Positions 6,114 through 14,731 of a stretch of 14,731 nt of DNA are shown here, piece by piece. Where the stretch lies: the NCBI GenBank assembly GCA_946479665.1, contig CAMLGO010000012.1:1-14731 (forward strand), in the 5' to 3' direction. Position numbers and translations under genes: made by a program. The notes below the pieces were generated by a model. The model did not search any database. It was not told the origin of the DNA and saw only the letters and a program-made list of their open reading frames with translations. This stretch comes from an uncultured Candidatus Saccharibacteria bacterium. Lineage in GTDB: Bacteria > Patescibacteria > Saccharimonadia > Saccharimonadales > UBA6022. Every line of letters starts with the position of its first letter. Position 1 is the first letter of the stretch.

Positions 6114-6254
6114 AGCGGTCAGTTGCCCTTGAGTGGATGACTATTTTAGAAGCACGCGCCCTATTTTATCCAGCGGCGGATGTCGCAACTGAAGTATATA
6201 TGTCTTCCACTCGGGCTCTCTTGTTCTTGTTTATATAGTGGTATAGTGAGGAAT

Positions 6255-6641
6255 ATGTTAGGGAAGATATTGTCGGTTGGATCAGTTATAGCAGCGGTGA
6301 CGCTGGTATTTTTGCTCAATCAGACAACACCCAACCAAGCCGGCCCGCTTGGTGTATTGATTATTTTTTTTCTTATGTACGTTGTTGCGCTCGCTAGTGT
6401 GACATTTGCGATTCATGGGGGTAGTAGGCTCATAGCAAAGTTCTCGGCTTCCATGACAGTGAAGCGGCCGTTTCGCGCGATTAGTCTAAAGCAGTCGTAC
6501 TATTTTGCATCTATTATTGCTCTTGCGCCAGTAATGCTTATCGGCATGCAGTCGGTGAGCGGTATCAACATTTATGACATTTTGTTAGTTGGTTTTTTTG
6601 TCGCGATCGGCGTCATCTATATTAGTCGAAGAATGTCGTAA
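6255..6641 (+). CDS. Small membrane protein, four predicted helices
   Basis: I do not recognise a family. The 128-residue protein (MLGKILSVGSVIAAVTL...) has four hydrophobic segments at about residues 5-22, 31-55, 80-100 and 107-124. A basic loop (KFSASMTVKRPFRAISLKQ) between helices 2 and 3 is probably cytoplasmic, and the C-terminus is basic (SRRMS). ATG 6255 is chosen: it begins the first hydrophobic segment and follows GAGGA, while the frame upstream to 6180 has no protein-like character. TATAGT at 6242-6247 ends seven bases before the ATG, so the message may be nearly leaderless. It precedes the acidic protein and the VirD4-like ATPase in the same direction, which suggests an envelope role, but nothing proves a shared function. 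Confidence 0.7.
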   Translation: MLGKILSVGSVIAAVTLVFLLNQTTPNQAGPLGVLIIFFLMYVVALASVTFAIHGGSRLIAKFSASMTVKRPFRAISLKQSYYFASIIALAPVMLIGMQSVSGINIYDILLVGFFVAIGVIYISRRMS

Positions 6642-6667
6642 ACGGCGCTATTTGTTTGTTGTGTTTA

Positions 6668-6676
6668 TGCTATAAT
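6668..6676 (+). promoter_or_regulatory. Extended -10 promoter, probably leaderless mRNA
   Basis: TGC-TATAAT (TATAAT at 6671-6676) lies seven bases before the ATG at 6684, so transcription should start at or within a base of the start codon. No SD is present and no good -35 is seen. Confidence 0.65.
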
Positions 6677-6683
6677 TACAGAT

Positions 6684-7106
6684 ATGGAATCTGGATCTCA
6701 AGCTCCGCAGTCTCGCTTTGAGCAAGCGCCCATACCAACAGGGCAGGCGGTTGAGCGTGCACCACTGCCGTACACGCCTGAAATCGGCATTGAAAGTGGA
6801 GCTGAGCGGCAGGAAGTAGCGGCTGAGTCTGCCGCGCGTCAAGCAGACGGAACTCCAGTACTACCGACTCCAGTACTACCCACTATCATTCCTCAGGACC
6901 CGGTCGACGATGTGGCTGTTGTTCACGATGACACGCCGTTACTTGCGGCGGATGAAGATCTGATTGAGAAGGAATGGGTGGACAAGGCTAAGAAAATTAT
7001 TCTTGAGACAAAAGATGATCCTTACGCACGAGAGGCGGCGGTGACGCGACTGCAGGCGGATTATCTGCGTAAGCGCTATGGGAAGGAGCTCGGCTCGGCC
7101 GATTAG
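6684..7106 (+). CDS. Acidic protein with disordered N-terminus, upstream of VirD4-like ATPase
   Basis: No named family is recognised. This 140-residue acidic protein has a Pro/Ala/Glu/Gln-rich, probably disordered first two thirds (about 1-90), including a TPVLPTPVLPT repeat. A compact helical C-terminus follows (about 91-136: DLIEKEWVDKAKKIILETKD... DYLRKRYGKE). From memory this short tail resembles a motif seen in many Patescibacteria proteins, but I cannot verify that here. It has its own extended -10 promoter and probably a leaderless start at ATG 6684. It ends 20 bp before the large ATPase gene, so the two are likely co-transcribed and may be partners. There is no signal peptide or membrane segment, so it should be cytoplasmic unless exported by the ATPase system. 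Confidence 0.78.
   Translation: MESGSQAPQSRFEQAPIPTGQAVERAPLPYTPEIGIESGAERQEVAAESAARQADGTPVLPTPVLPTIIPQDPVDDVAVVHDDTPLLAADEDLIEKEWVDKAKKIILETKDDPYAREAAVTRLQADYLRKRYGKELGSAD
6852..6881 (+). repeat. Tandem 15-bp duplication
   Basis: ACTCCAGTACTACCG and ACTCCAGTACTACCC stand head to tail inside the acidic-protein gene and encode TPVLP twice. One base differs. This looks like slippage expansion of the disordered linker. Confidence 0.85.
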
Positions 7107-7126
7107 GCGGAGGGAGCTACTAGTTT

Positions 7127-9964
7127 ATGATAGGCTTCTTGATCACGACATTTATCATACTGACACTTGGGCTAGTGGCGGGGTCGTTTATTTTTTCTCA
7201 GTACCGCAAGACGCTTCGCGAGGCAAAGAATTACGAACGTGGCTTAAAGATGATTCCGCTTATGATTCATTTGCCACCATCGAGTGATGACTTACAGGCG
7301 GGTGGTCGTGATGAGCGTGATCTCACCGAGGAAATTCTTTCTCAAGGTCAGGTGATGTATAACATTATCGCTAGCACTGCAACGAAAGGATTTAAGAGTC
7401 GGATATACGGGCAACGTCATCTTTCTTTTGAAATTCTGTCGCACAAGGGGCTAGTGCATTACTATACTGTTGTGCCGTCGGTGCTAGAAGATGTTGTTCG
7501 CCAAGCGATTGCCGCTGCCTATCCATCGGCAAGGCTAGAGGAAGTGGCTGAGCATAATATCTTTAGCCAGGTTGGAAAGATGAGTGGCACGATCGGCGGT
7601 GAGTTTACGCTCAAAAAAGATTTTGTCTACCCGATCGCAACCTATCAGGAGACGAAGCGCGATGCTGCCCGAGCCCTACTTAATGCACTCTCGGCTGCAG
7701 GTCGCGACGATGGCGTTGCGGTTCAATTGATGTTGCGCCCAGCGCAAGAAGGCTGGACGAAGCGCTCAATTGAAGCAGCGGGGCGTATTAAAAAAGATAA
7801 GGGTGTCAAAAAGCCAAGCATTGGCGGGTTGTTGGCTCCAAAGGATCTTATGGAGGCTCTGTGGAAACCGCCAGAAGCTGGTGATGTGAAGCCGGAGGAC
7901 AGGCAACTGACCTCGCTTGAGCAGTCACTCGTTGAATCTATTGAGGAAAAAACTCGCTATCCAGGTTATGAAGTATTGATTCGTGTTGTTGTATCATCAA
8001 ACACAGCCACCCGTTCTCAGGCGCTACTTAAGAATGTCGTGGCCGCCTTTTCACTATTTGACTCCTCGACCAATAATGGCTTTAAATTTAGTCTTTCGAA
8101 GAACATTGAGGAGCTGGTGACAGCGTATGTTTTTCGCTTTTTCCCTCAAACAGTCACGCAAAATATTTTGAACAGTGTTGAGCTGGCAACGGTCTTTCAT
8201 CTTCCTGATCAAAGTAGCATTCCGACATCTCAAGTGCAGCGCCAAATGGCAAAACAGGTTGATGGTCCGACACATGTCACGGAAGAGGGGGTGCTGCTTG
8301 GCTACAATGAATTTAGGGGTACGAAGAAGCAGATTCGCTTGAGTACAGGTGATCGTCGTCGACATACCTATATGATTGGTCAAACTGGTACTGGTAAGTC
8401 GGTGAGTCTCGAGAATCTGGCGTACCAAGATATGATGGATGGCCGTGGCTTCGCCTTCATTGATCCGCACGGTGATTCGGCCGAAGAGCTGCTCGGCATG
8501 GTGCCAAAGGAGCGCGTCGAGGATGTCATCTACTTTAGTCCTGGTGATATGGACAATCCGATTGGCCTTAATTTGTTCGAGTTTGAGAACCAAGATCAGC
8601 GTGACTTCTTGATTCAAGAAACGATCGCAATGTTGTATCGTTTATATGACCCAGGCCATACTGGTATTATTGGTCCACGTTACGAACACTGGTTCCGTAA
8701 CGCAGCTCTTACGATCATGAGCGATCCAAATGGCTCGACGTTCATTGATGTGCCACAGGTATTTAATGACCAATCATTTACGGATGAAAAAATGAAGTAT
8801 ATTACCGATCGCACAGTGCTCGACTTTTGGAACAAGGAGATGGCTCAGACGAGTGAAGCGAATAAGTCTGAGGTGCTTGGTTGGTTTGTCAGTAAGTTTG
8901 GCGCGTTCCTTTCAAACGAGATGATGCGCAATATCATTGGCCAGACAAAGAGTGGCTTTAACCTGCGCGAGATCATGGATAATAAGAAAATCCTTCTTGT
9001 TAACCTTTCAAAAGGTCGGACCGGTGAACTAAACTCTCAGCTTCTTGGCATGATATTTGTGATGAAGTTCCAGGCAGCGGCCATGGGACGCGCCGATATG
9101 CCGGCCGACCAGCGTGAAGATTTCTGTCTGTATGTTGACGAGTTCCAGAACTTTGCGACAGATAGCTTTGAATCTATTCTTTCAGAGGCTCGAAAGTATA
9201 AGCTGAACCTCGTGCTTGCCAATCAGTTTATGACACAGCTAACCGACAAGATTCGTGAGGCTATTATTGGTAACGTCGGAACGGTTATTAGTGGGCGTAT
9301 CGGTATTACTGATGCTGAGATCTTGCAAAAGAAATTTGCACCAACATTTGATGCCGAAGATCTTACGAAGCTGCCAAACTTTCAGACTGTTGCTTCTGTT
9401 ATGATCAACAACGTACCATCGGCGCCGTTTAGTATGTCACTCATTCCGCCAATGGGGAAGTCAAATCCGCAGTTGCGCGATGCCTTGAAGCGACTATCTG
9501 CGGCCAAGTATGGACGACCTCGTGCGCAGGTCGAGAAGGAAATTTTTGCACGACTTGGTGCAGGTGATGCAGCCAAGCGCGCAAAAATGGAGGCGATGAA
9601 GAGAGCGCAGCAGCAGCGCATGGCAGGTGGTGCTCCAAAACCAAGTGCGACGGGATCATCATTCTTGGATGACTGGCTTGCAAAACGTCAACAGATGGGA
9701 AGTGGTACCTCGATGGCTCAGCCGGCTCAGGCTTCCTCTCAGAGGGCGCCTCGTCCTCCTGTGTCGGCGTCCTCATCATCATTTGGTGCAAGCGGCCAAC
9801 CTGCCAATAAAGACATCGTACGTCCGCCTACGAGGCCTTCTGTGCCTACTGAACCATCAGTGGCGACTCCGCCAGTCTCGGAGCCCATAGCCCATCCAGA
9901 TAAGCTGCATCTTCGAGGCGATCATGCTTCTCATCAAGATGAGATCTCAATTAAGCTTCGATAG
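7127..9964 (+). CDS. VirD4/TraG-like type IV secretion ATPase
   Basis: The 945-residue protein has one N-terminal membrane helix (about 2-24), an alpha/beta region (about 40-380) and a P-loop ATPase domain. Walker A is GQTGTGKS (418-425); the next strand carries FIDPHGDS, common in VirD4/TraG/HerA-type ATPases; Walker B is LYVDEFQNF with D671-E672. QFMTQLTDKIREAIIGNVGTVISGRIG matches the region after it. The last 120 or so residues are a Pro/Ser/Ala/Gln-rich, probably disordered tail. Relatives move DNA or protein through type IV secretion channels as hexamers. No VirB4, pilin or relaxase is in this window, so the substrate is unknown. The SD AGGGAG is about 10 bases before ATG 7127. The gene follows the acidic protein by 20 bp and ends at the large palindromic terminator. 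Confidence 0.88.
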   Translation: MIGFLITTFIILTLGLVAGSFIFSQYRKTLREAKNYERGLKMIPLMIHLPPSSDDLQAGGRDERDLTEEILSQGQVMYNIIASTATKGFKSRIYGQRHLSFEILSHKGLVHYYTVVPSVLEDVVRQAIAAAYPSARLEEVAEHNIFSQVGKMSGTIGGEFTLKKDFVYPIATYQETKRDAARALLNALSAAGRDDGVAVQLMLRPAQEGWTKRSIEAAGRIKKDKGVKKPSIGGLLAPKDLMEALWKPPEAGDVKPEDRQLTSLEQSLVESIEEKTRYPGYEVLIRVVVSSNTATRSQALLKNVVAAFSLFDSSTNNGFKFSLSKNIEELVTAYVFRFFPQTVTQNILNSVELATVFHLPDQSSIPTSQVQRQMAKQVDGPTHVTEEGVLLGYNEFRGTKKQIRLSTGDRRRHTYMIGQTGTGKSVSLENLAYQDMMDGRGFAFIDPHGDSAEELLGMVPKERVEDVIYFSPGDMDNPIGLNLFEFENQDQRDFLIQETIAMLYRLYDPGHTGIIGPRYEHWFRNAALTIMSDPNGSTFIDVPQVFNDQSFTDEKMKYITDRTVLDFWNKEMAQTSEANKSEVLGWFVSKFGAFLSNEMMRNIIGQTKSGFNLREIMDNKKILLVNLSKGRTGELNSQLLGMIFVMKFQAAAMGRADMPADQREDFCLYVDEFQNFATDSFESILSEARKYKLNLVLANQFMTQLTDKIREAIIGNVGTVISGRIGITDAEILQKKFAPTFDAEDLTKLPNFQTVASVMINNVPSAPFSMSLIPPMGKSNPQLRDALKRLSAAKYGRPRAQVEKEIFARLGAGDAAKRAKMEAMKRAQQQRMAGGAPKPSATGSSFLDDWLAKRQQMGSGTSMAQPAQASSQRAPRPPVSASSSSFGASGQPANKDIVRPPTRPSVPTEPSVATPPVSEPIAHPDKLHLRGDHASHQDEISIKLR

Positions 9965-9985
9965 GTCCTGGACTAACATATGCAC

Positions 9986-10025
9986 ATATAAAAAGCTTCG
10001 CTAATATTAGCGAAGCTTTTTATAT
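9986..10025. terminator. Bidirectional terminator, 40-bp perfect palindrome
   Basis: Bases 9986-10005 are the exact reverse complement of 10006-10025, with no spacer. The core GCTTCGCTAAT/ATTAGCGAAGC is flanked by AAAAA on the left and TTTTT on the right. It sits between the stops of two convergent genes and should terminate both transcripts. Confidence 0.9.
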
Positions 10026-10036
10026 AGATAGTAATT

Positions 10037-10618
10037 TTATGATCGCTTGCCAGTGATCATGACCCTGAAGTAATCAAACAGGAGGCCGACTACCCAGCCG
10101 GCTGCGAAGGCGCCGATTGTTTCAAAGCCGGACAGCTGATAGCCCATGTCCTTAGCAACGTAGTAGGTAGCAAGTGTCGCAAGAAAAGCAGCGATTGCGC
10201 CAGCCGCGATCGCATTTGGGCGTGCGACCGTGGCGCCAAGTGTATCGCTGGCTTTTTCGACAGCCTTGTTGTGAATGATCTTGCTGAATGTTCGGCTTGG
10301 TCCAGAGAGCTCGCTTTGAACTTTTTTCATCGTTCGGCTGTAGCTTGCGTCACGCTCCTTCTTGCTGATTGGTCCACGCCGTGTGGCAGGGGATGGCTCG
10401 CCGCCACGCTTCTTCTCGGCACCGCCGGCTTCAACGCTGATAGCAGTCTCGAGTGCTTCGACGCGTGCTCGTTCGGCGCTTTTTTCGCCATCCTCTGGTG
10501 CGAGTTCACCAAGACGCTCATGTTTAGCGTGGAGTTTTTCGGCCTGTTCGCGGGCTGACTCGCCAACTTCAACGCCTTGTTCTGGACCGATAATTAGTTT
10601 TTCTGGATCAGTACTCAT
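10037..10618 (-). CDS. Membrane protein with charged N-terminal domain
   Basis: The family is not recognised. The 193-residue protein has a hydrophilic, Glu/Lys/Arg-rich first part (about 1-120), probably helical or disordered and cytoplasmic. Two membrane helices follow, at about 134-154 (NAIAAGAIAAFLATLATYYVA) and 163-184 (FETIGAFAAGWVVGLLFDYF), with a short basic end (ITGKRS). ATG 10618 is supported by GAGGTGGG about six bases upstream. It begins 20 bp after the surface-protein gene on the same strand, so the two are probably one transcript from the promoter at 12250-12278. A role beside the surface protein at the envelope is possible but unproven. It converges with the VirD4-like gene. 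Confidence 0.78.
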   Translation of the reverse strand: MSTDPEKLIIGPEQGVEVGESAREQAEKLHAKHERLGELAPEDGEKSAERARVEALETAISVEAGGAEKKRGGEPSPATRRGPISKKERDASYSRTMKKVQSELSGPSRTFSKIIHNKAVEKASDTLGATVARPNAIAAGAIAAFLATLATYYVAKDMGYQLSGFETIGAFAAGWVVGLLFDYFRVMITGKRS

Positions 10619-10638
10619 ATTCCCACCTCGTTAGTTTA

Positions 10639-12210
10639 TTAGATTGTTCCGGCGTTGAGATCGCGACGGATAAGTCGGACTTCTTTTTTAACCTGTCGTG
10701 CTCGTGCGTAGAAGTACGTAACAACAGCGAGAACGATACCTGCGAAAATCATATTTTCAGATGCGCCAGTGTGAGGAAGTTGCGTAACGACCTGCTCGAT
10801 AGTTTTCTCTGGCGGGCAGATAACAGATACGTCGAGAGTGTTGCCGAAGACATTTGACATCTTACAATCATATGAGCCACGGGCCGTTTGATGGGTCGCG
10901 ATAGTAGGGATGGCTGCTTTTACCTTCACATTAACAGTTTTTGTAAGCGTTGCACCAGGCTTAACGGCTGCAACCGGCCAAGTAATTGATGTTGCGGTGG
11001 TGTTCTCATTGCCGGCGGGCTTAACAAGTGACCCCCCGCCAAGATCGACGACATCCGCATACTCCAGGACGTCAGTCAATGAATCTGTAACGGTATAGTC
11101 GCCTTTGTCCTTGCCGACGTTCTTAACGGTTAATGTATATTCGAGGAGATCGCTTGACTTTGCCGTTGTCCCATTAGCATTGGCCACTCCCTGAGTGATA
11201 TTACGAACGGACTTGGTGATCTCAAACTTCGGAACACAGTTTTTGTCCTTATACCAGATTGTTTTGTCGTCTTCGCACGGCTTACAGCCAGCGTCACTTA
11301 CGACGAGTTCCGGATTGAGTGCGCAGCGGGGTTCTGGGCTGACTGTAAATGGCTTCTGGCAACTTGGGCCGGTTTTGTCACCGGTGCTTGTTGCTACAAT
11401 GAGAGATGCAGTATACGAACCATCTTTAGGTAGGTTTGCCGTAGTCGAAGCGCTTGCGCTAGTACTTGGCGTCAGTTGGTTGTAGACTTCTGCGCCCCTG
11501 CTGTCTTTGATGATATAGCGGTAACCGCCAACTGCCGCGCCACCGCTGACAGATGATGTTCCAGTGAGGCGGAACGAGGTGCGGCTTATCGGCGTAATAG
11601 CAAGGCCACTACAACTTGCGACTGGCACCGGAGGCGGTGGAGGCAGGGTGAGATAGATAGGGTTGCCGCAAAAAAGAACAATCGCAAACCACCCGCCATC
11701 AACGGCACGCTTTCCTATAACAGCCTTGAGAGTCATTGGCTGATCCAGCCATCGTCCACTAAAAACACTCGTACTTGAGCCGGCCACATTAAGTGGATAT
11801 CGGCCTTGGGCACCAGTATCCGTGCGACCTACGAACTGTAGCTTGCCGCCAAAATCATTAGTATTGAAGAAGCCCTCTTGAGCATTGACGATATCTTGTC
11901 GAGTGATACCGACACGTGAGTAGATCTGCTGCATGTCGGTGCGACCTGCGCCATCATTATTGCGATCATAAATTCGCAGAAGTTCTTGCTTGTCGGCCAT
12001 TCTATTGTAGACGACAGCATCGGGGTTGGCCGCATTAGCTGATTCTGGTGGTGAAAAAACGGCAAAAGACTGTACGATAAGCGCAAGTACCGTAAATATA
12101 AGTCCAATGCGTCGCGTTGCCTCTTCTTTGCGCAGTCGTTTTGCGTAGAATCCCAATTGGCCAACGAGTGCAGGGCTGAAGGAAAGATTCGATACAAACT
12201 TCCTAAACAT
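10639..12210 (-). CDS. LPxTG-type surface protein with DUF11-like domain
   Basis: This 523-residue exported protein has a long basic N-region, a hydrophobic segment (about 36-54: IGLIFTVLALIVQSFAVF) and a likely signal peptidase site after SANA (about 60). An unassigned N-terminal domain follows, then a proline run (LPPPPPVPV, about 189) and an Ig-like stretch. A cysteine-rich segment (CALNPEL...CKPCEDD...NC) comes next, then a DUF11-like beta domain (about 330-440: EYTLTVKNVGKDKGDYTVTD). The end has LPHTG (478-482), a membrane helix and a basic tail, as in sortase substrates. The tail after the helix is about 20 residues, longer than usual. It probably displays adhesive domains on the cell wall. 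Start ATG 12210 has AAGG seven bases upstream. It is divergent from gyrB. Confidence 0.85.
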   Translation of the reverse strand: MFRKFVSNLSFSPALVGQLGFYAKRLRKEEATRRIGLIFTVLALIVQSFAVFSPPESANAANPDAVVYNRMADKQELLRIYDRNNDGAGRTDMQQIYSRVGITRQDIVNAQEGFFNTNDFGGKLQFVGRTDTGAQGRYPLNVAGSSTSVFSGRWLDQPMTLKAVIGKRAVDGGWFAIVLFCGNPIYLTLPPPPPVPVASCSGLAITPISRTSFRLTGTSSVSGGAAVGGYRYIIKDSRGAEVYNQLTPSTSASASTTANLPKDGSYTASLIVATSTGDKTGPSCQKPFTVSPEPRCALNPELVVSDAGCKPCEDDKTIWYKDKNCVPKFEITKSVRNITQGVANANGTTAKSSDLLEYTLTVKNVGKDKGDYTVTDSLTDVLEYADVVDLGGGSLVKPAGNENTTATSITWPVAAVKPGATLTKTVNVKVKAAIPTIATHQTARGSYDCKMSNVFGNTLDVSVICPPEKTIEQVVTQLPHTGASENMIFAGIVLAVVTYFYARARQVKKEVRLIRRDLNAGTI

Positions 12211-12249
12211 ATTTTTGCCTTTTTCTTTTTATTTGATCTCTTGACCTCT

Positions 12250-12278
12250 AGATTAGCATAAGAAATATGTTCACACAA
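12250..12278 (-). promoter_or_regulatory. Surface-protein operon promoter
   Basis: On the - strand TTGTGT (12278-12273) and TAATCT (12255-12250, preceded by TGC) are spaced 17 bp apart. The start would be near 12243, about 33 bases before ATG 12210. The -35 overlaps the left arm of the operator dyad. Confidence 0.6.
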
Positions 12279-12303
12279 TAGCTTGAGTGAACAACAATTG
12301 TTC
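12268..12303. promoter_or_regulatory. Operator-like dyad between divergent promoters
   Basis: TGTTCAC (12268-12274), 12 bp, then GTGAACA (12287-12293) form a perfect inverted repeat. A third TGTTC lies at 12299-12303. The half-sites begin 21 and 10 bp apart, about two turns and one turn, so all face one side of the helix. The arms cover the -35 boxes of both the surface-protein promoter and the gyrB promoter. Confidence 0.5.
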
Positions 12304-12311
12304 GGTATAAT
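12283..12311 (+). promoter_or_regulatory. gyrB promoter
   Basis: TTGAGT (12283-12288), a 17-bp spacer and a perfect TATAAT (12306-12311). The start is near 12318, leaving a leader of about 36 nt before gyrB. Confidence 0.78.
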
Positions 12312-12332
12312 AGAGGAAATGTAAATAGCTGA

Positions 12333-14333
<2,001 letters not shown>

Positions 14334-14336
14334 ATT

Positions 14337-14731
14337 ATGGATGATGAAAAAATAACCACACCAATTGAAGATAATGAAATTAATAACAACGATGTTGTGA
14401 ACACAACAGGTGTTGAGCACCGCAGTCTTGAAGATGTTATGGAAGATAGCTTCCTTCGCTATTCTATGAGTGTGATCATTGACCGAGCACTCCCGGACGT
14501 ACGCGACGGGTTGAAGCCCGTGCACCGACGTATTTTGTACTCGATGAATCAAAATGGTAATCGAAGTACGGCAAAGTTTGTAAAAAGTGCTCGTATCGTT
14601 GGTGATGTCATGGGTAAGTATCACCCACATGGTGACTCGGCGATCTATAATTCAATGGTCCGACTGGCGCAACCGTGGTCACTGCGCTATCCGCTCATTC
14701 AGTGGCAGGGTAACTTTGGCTCGATGGACGG
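14337..14731 (+). CDS. gyrA: DNA gyrase subunit A, N-terminal part
   Basis: The window ends inside this gene; 131 residues are visible. A short acidic, Asn-rich leader (about 1-28) precedes the conserved start [20 protein letters not shown] and [20 protein letters not shown]. The quinolone-resistance region reads [20 protein letters not shown], in which Ser101 equals E. coli S83 and Asn105 equals D87. Further on, [13 protein letters not shown] replaces the common VDGQGNFGS, with the D-G pair changed to Q-W. The catalytic Tyr lies beyond the window. ATG 14337 comes three bases after the gyrB stop. The nearest SD-like AGAGGAG is 15 bases upstream inside gyrB, so translational coupling is likely. 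Confidence 0.95.
   Translation, partial: MDDEKITTPIEDNEINNNDVVNTTGVEHRSLEDVMEDSFLRYSMSVIIDRALPDVRDGLKPVHRRILYSMNQNGNRSTAKFVKSARIVGDVMGKYHPHGDSAIYNSMVRLAQPWSLRYPLIQWQGNFGSMD

Larger units (their letters stand above)
4966..6254. other. Long non-coding region with promoters and hairpins
   Basis: I see no convincing protein gene in these 1.3 kb. The longest frames have shadow-like composition (for example 93 codons on - at 5210-5491, rich in His, Cys and Pro). TATAAT boxes occur at 5004-5009 and 5032-5037, and a near-consensus promoter at 5741-5769. An AT-rich stretch covers about 5640-5820. A crowded series of hairpins runs from 5887 to 6113, with a bulged stem at 5609-5648. The 12-mer TTGGCCTCTGTA (4994-5005) repeats the one in the ssrA promoter (4421-4432). 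Gaps this long are rare in compact genomes, so this may be an unannotated RNA locus or a decayed gene or element. No tRNA or repeat array was found. Confidence 0.5.

Noticed and set aside
6015..6140. 41-residue + frame starting MRLVKPMLSKDN
   Set aside because: No SD; it lies over the 13-bp stem, and the structure explains the conservation-like look better. Kept only as a possibility.
4894..6172. Replication origin in the gene-free region
   Set aside because: Only scattered near-matches to the DnaA box (TGTGGATCA at 4894 is the best), about the number expected by chance, and no cluster. GC skew could not be computed.
8054..8617. 187-codon - strand frame inside the VirD4-like gene
   Set aside because: It is antisense to a strongly conserved ATPase region and has no family features; it is a shadow frame.
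12289..12303. LexA/SOS box (GAAC...GTTC) before gyrB
   Set aside because: The half-sites match, but the spacing is 7 bp rather than the 4 bp of the Gram-positive box.
12319..12324. Start-stop mini-frame ATG-TAA in the gyrB leader
   Set aside because: The predicted transcript begins about there, so its SD-like sequence is probably not transcribed.

Overview
The window reads as chromosomal DNA of a Patescibacteria/CPR bacterium, most likely Candidatus Saccharibacteria (TM7). This is inferred from gene content and protein style: a VirD4/TraG-like ATPase typical of CPR genomes, an LPxTG-type surface protein, short SD-led genes and many TATAAT promoters. No 16S gene is present to prove it. TGA acts as a stop codon (for example at the end of comM), so the code is the standard bacterial one and not the Gracilibacteria/SR1 code.

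Left part (1-4392): the 3' end of an M50 (site-2 type) membrane protease; a 260-bp spacer with a strong promoter and three inverted repeats; a Nudix-RNase HI fusion gene; the RNase P RNA gene rnpB; and, converging on rnpB across a shared terminator, the translation operon infC-rpmI-rplT with comM upstream of it. infC appears to start at AUC and has its own promoter, whose -35 box overlaps the comM stop codon.

Middle (4418-6254): the tmRNA gene ssrA with its own promoter and terminator, an unusually long tag reading frame and a non-canonical T-loop. About 1.3 kb without a convincing protein gene follows. It contains promoter-like elements and a dense run of hairpins that may be an undescribed structured RNA or a decayed locus.

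Right of that (6255-12210): a small four-helix membrane protein, a probably leaderless acidic protein and a 945-residue VirD4/TraG-like ATPase on +. These end at a 40-bp perfect palindromic terminator shared with a - strand pair: an LPHTG surface protein and a small membrane protein with a charged N-terminus. This block looks like cell-envelope or secretion machinery.

Right edge (12211-14731): gyrB and the start of gyrA. gyrB and the surface-protein gene are divergent, and their two promoters interlock over an inverted-repeat operator. Both gyrase subunits carry Asn at positions equivalent to the classical quinolone-resistance sites GyrB D426 and GyrA D87.

No wholly new multi-gene system is proven here. 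The strongest leads are the odd tmRNA, the AUC-initiated infC, the shared gyrB/surface-protein operator, the structured non-coding region and the gyrase substitutions.
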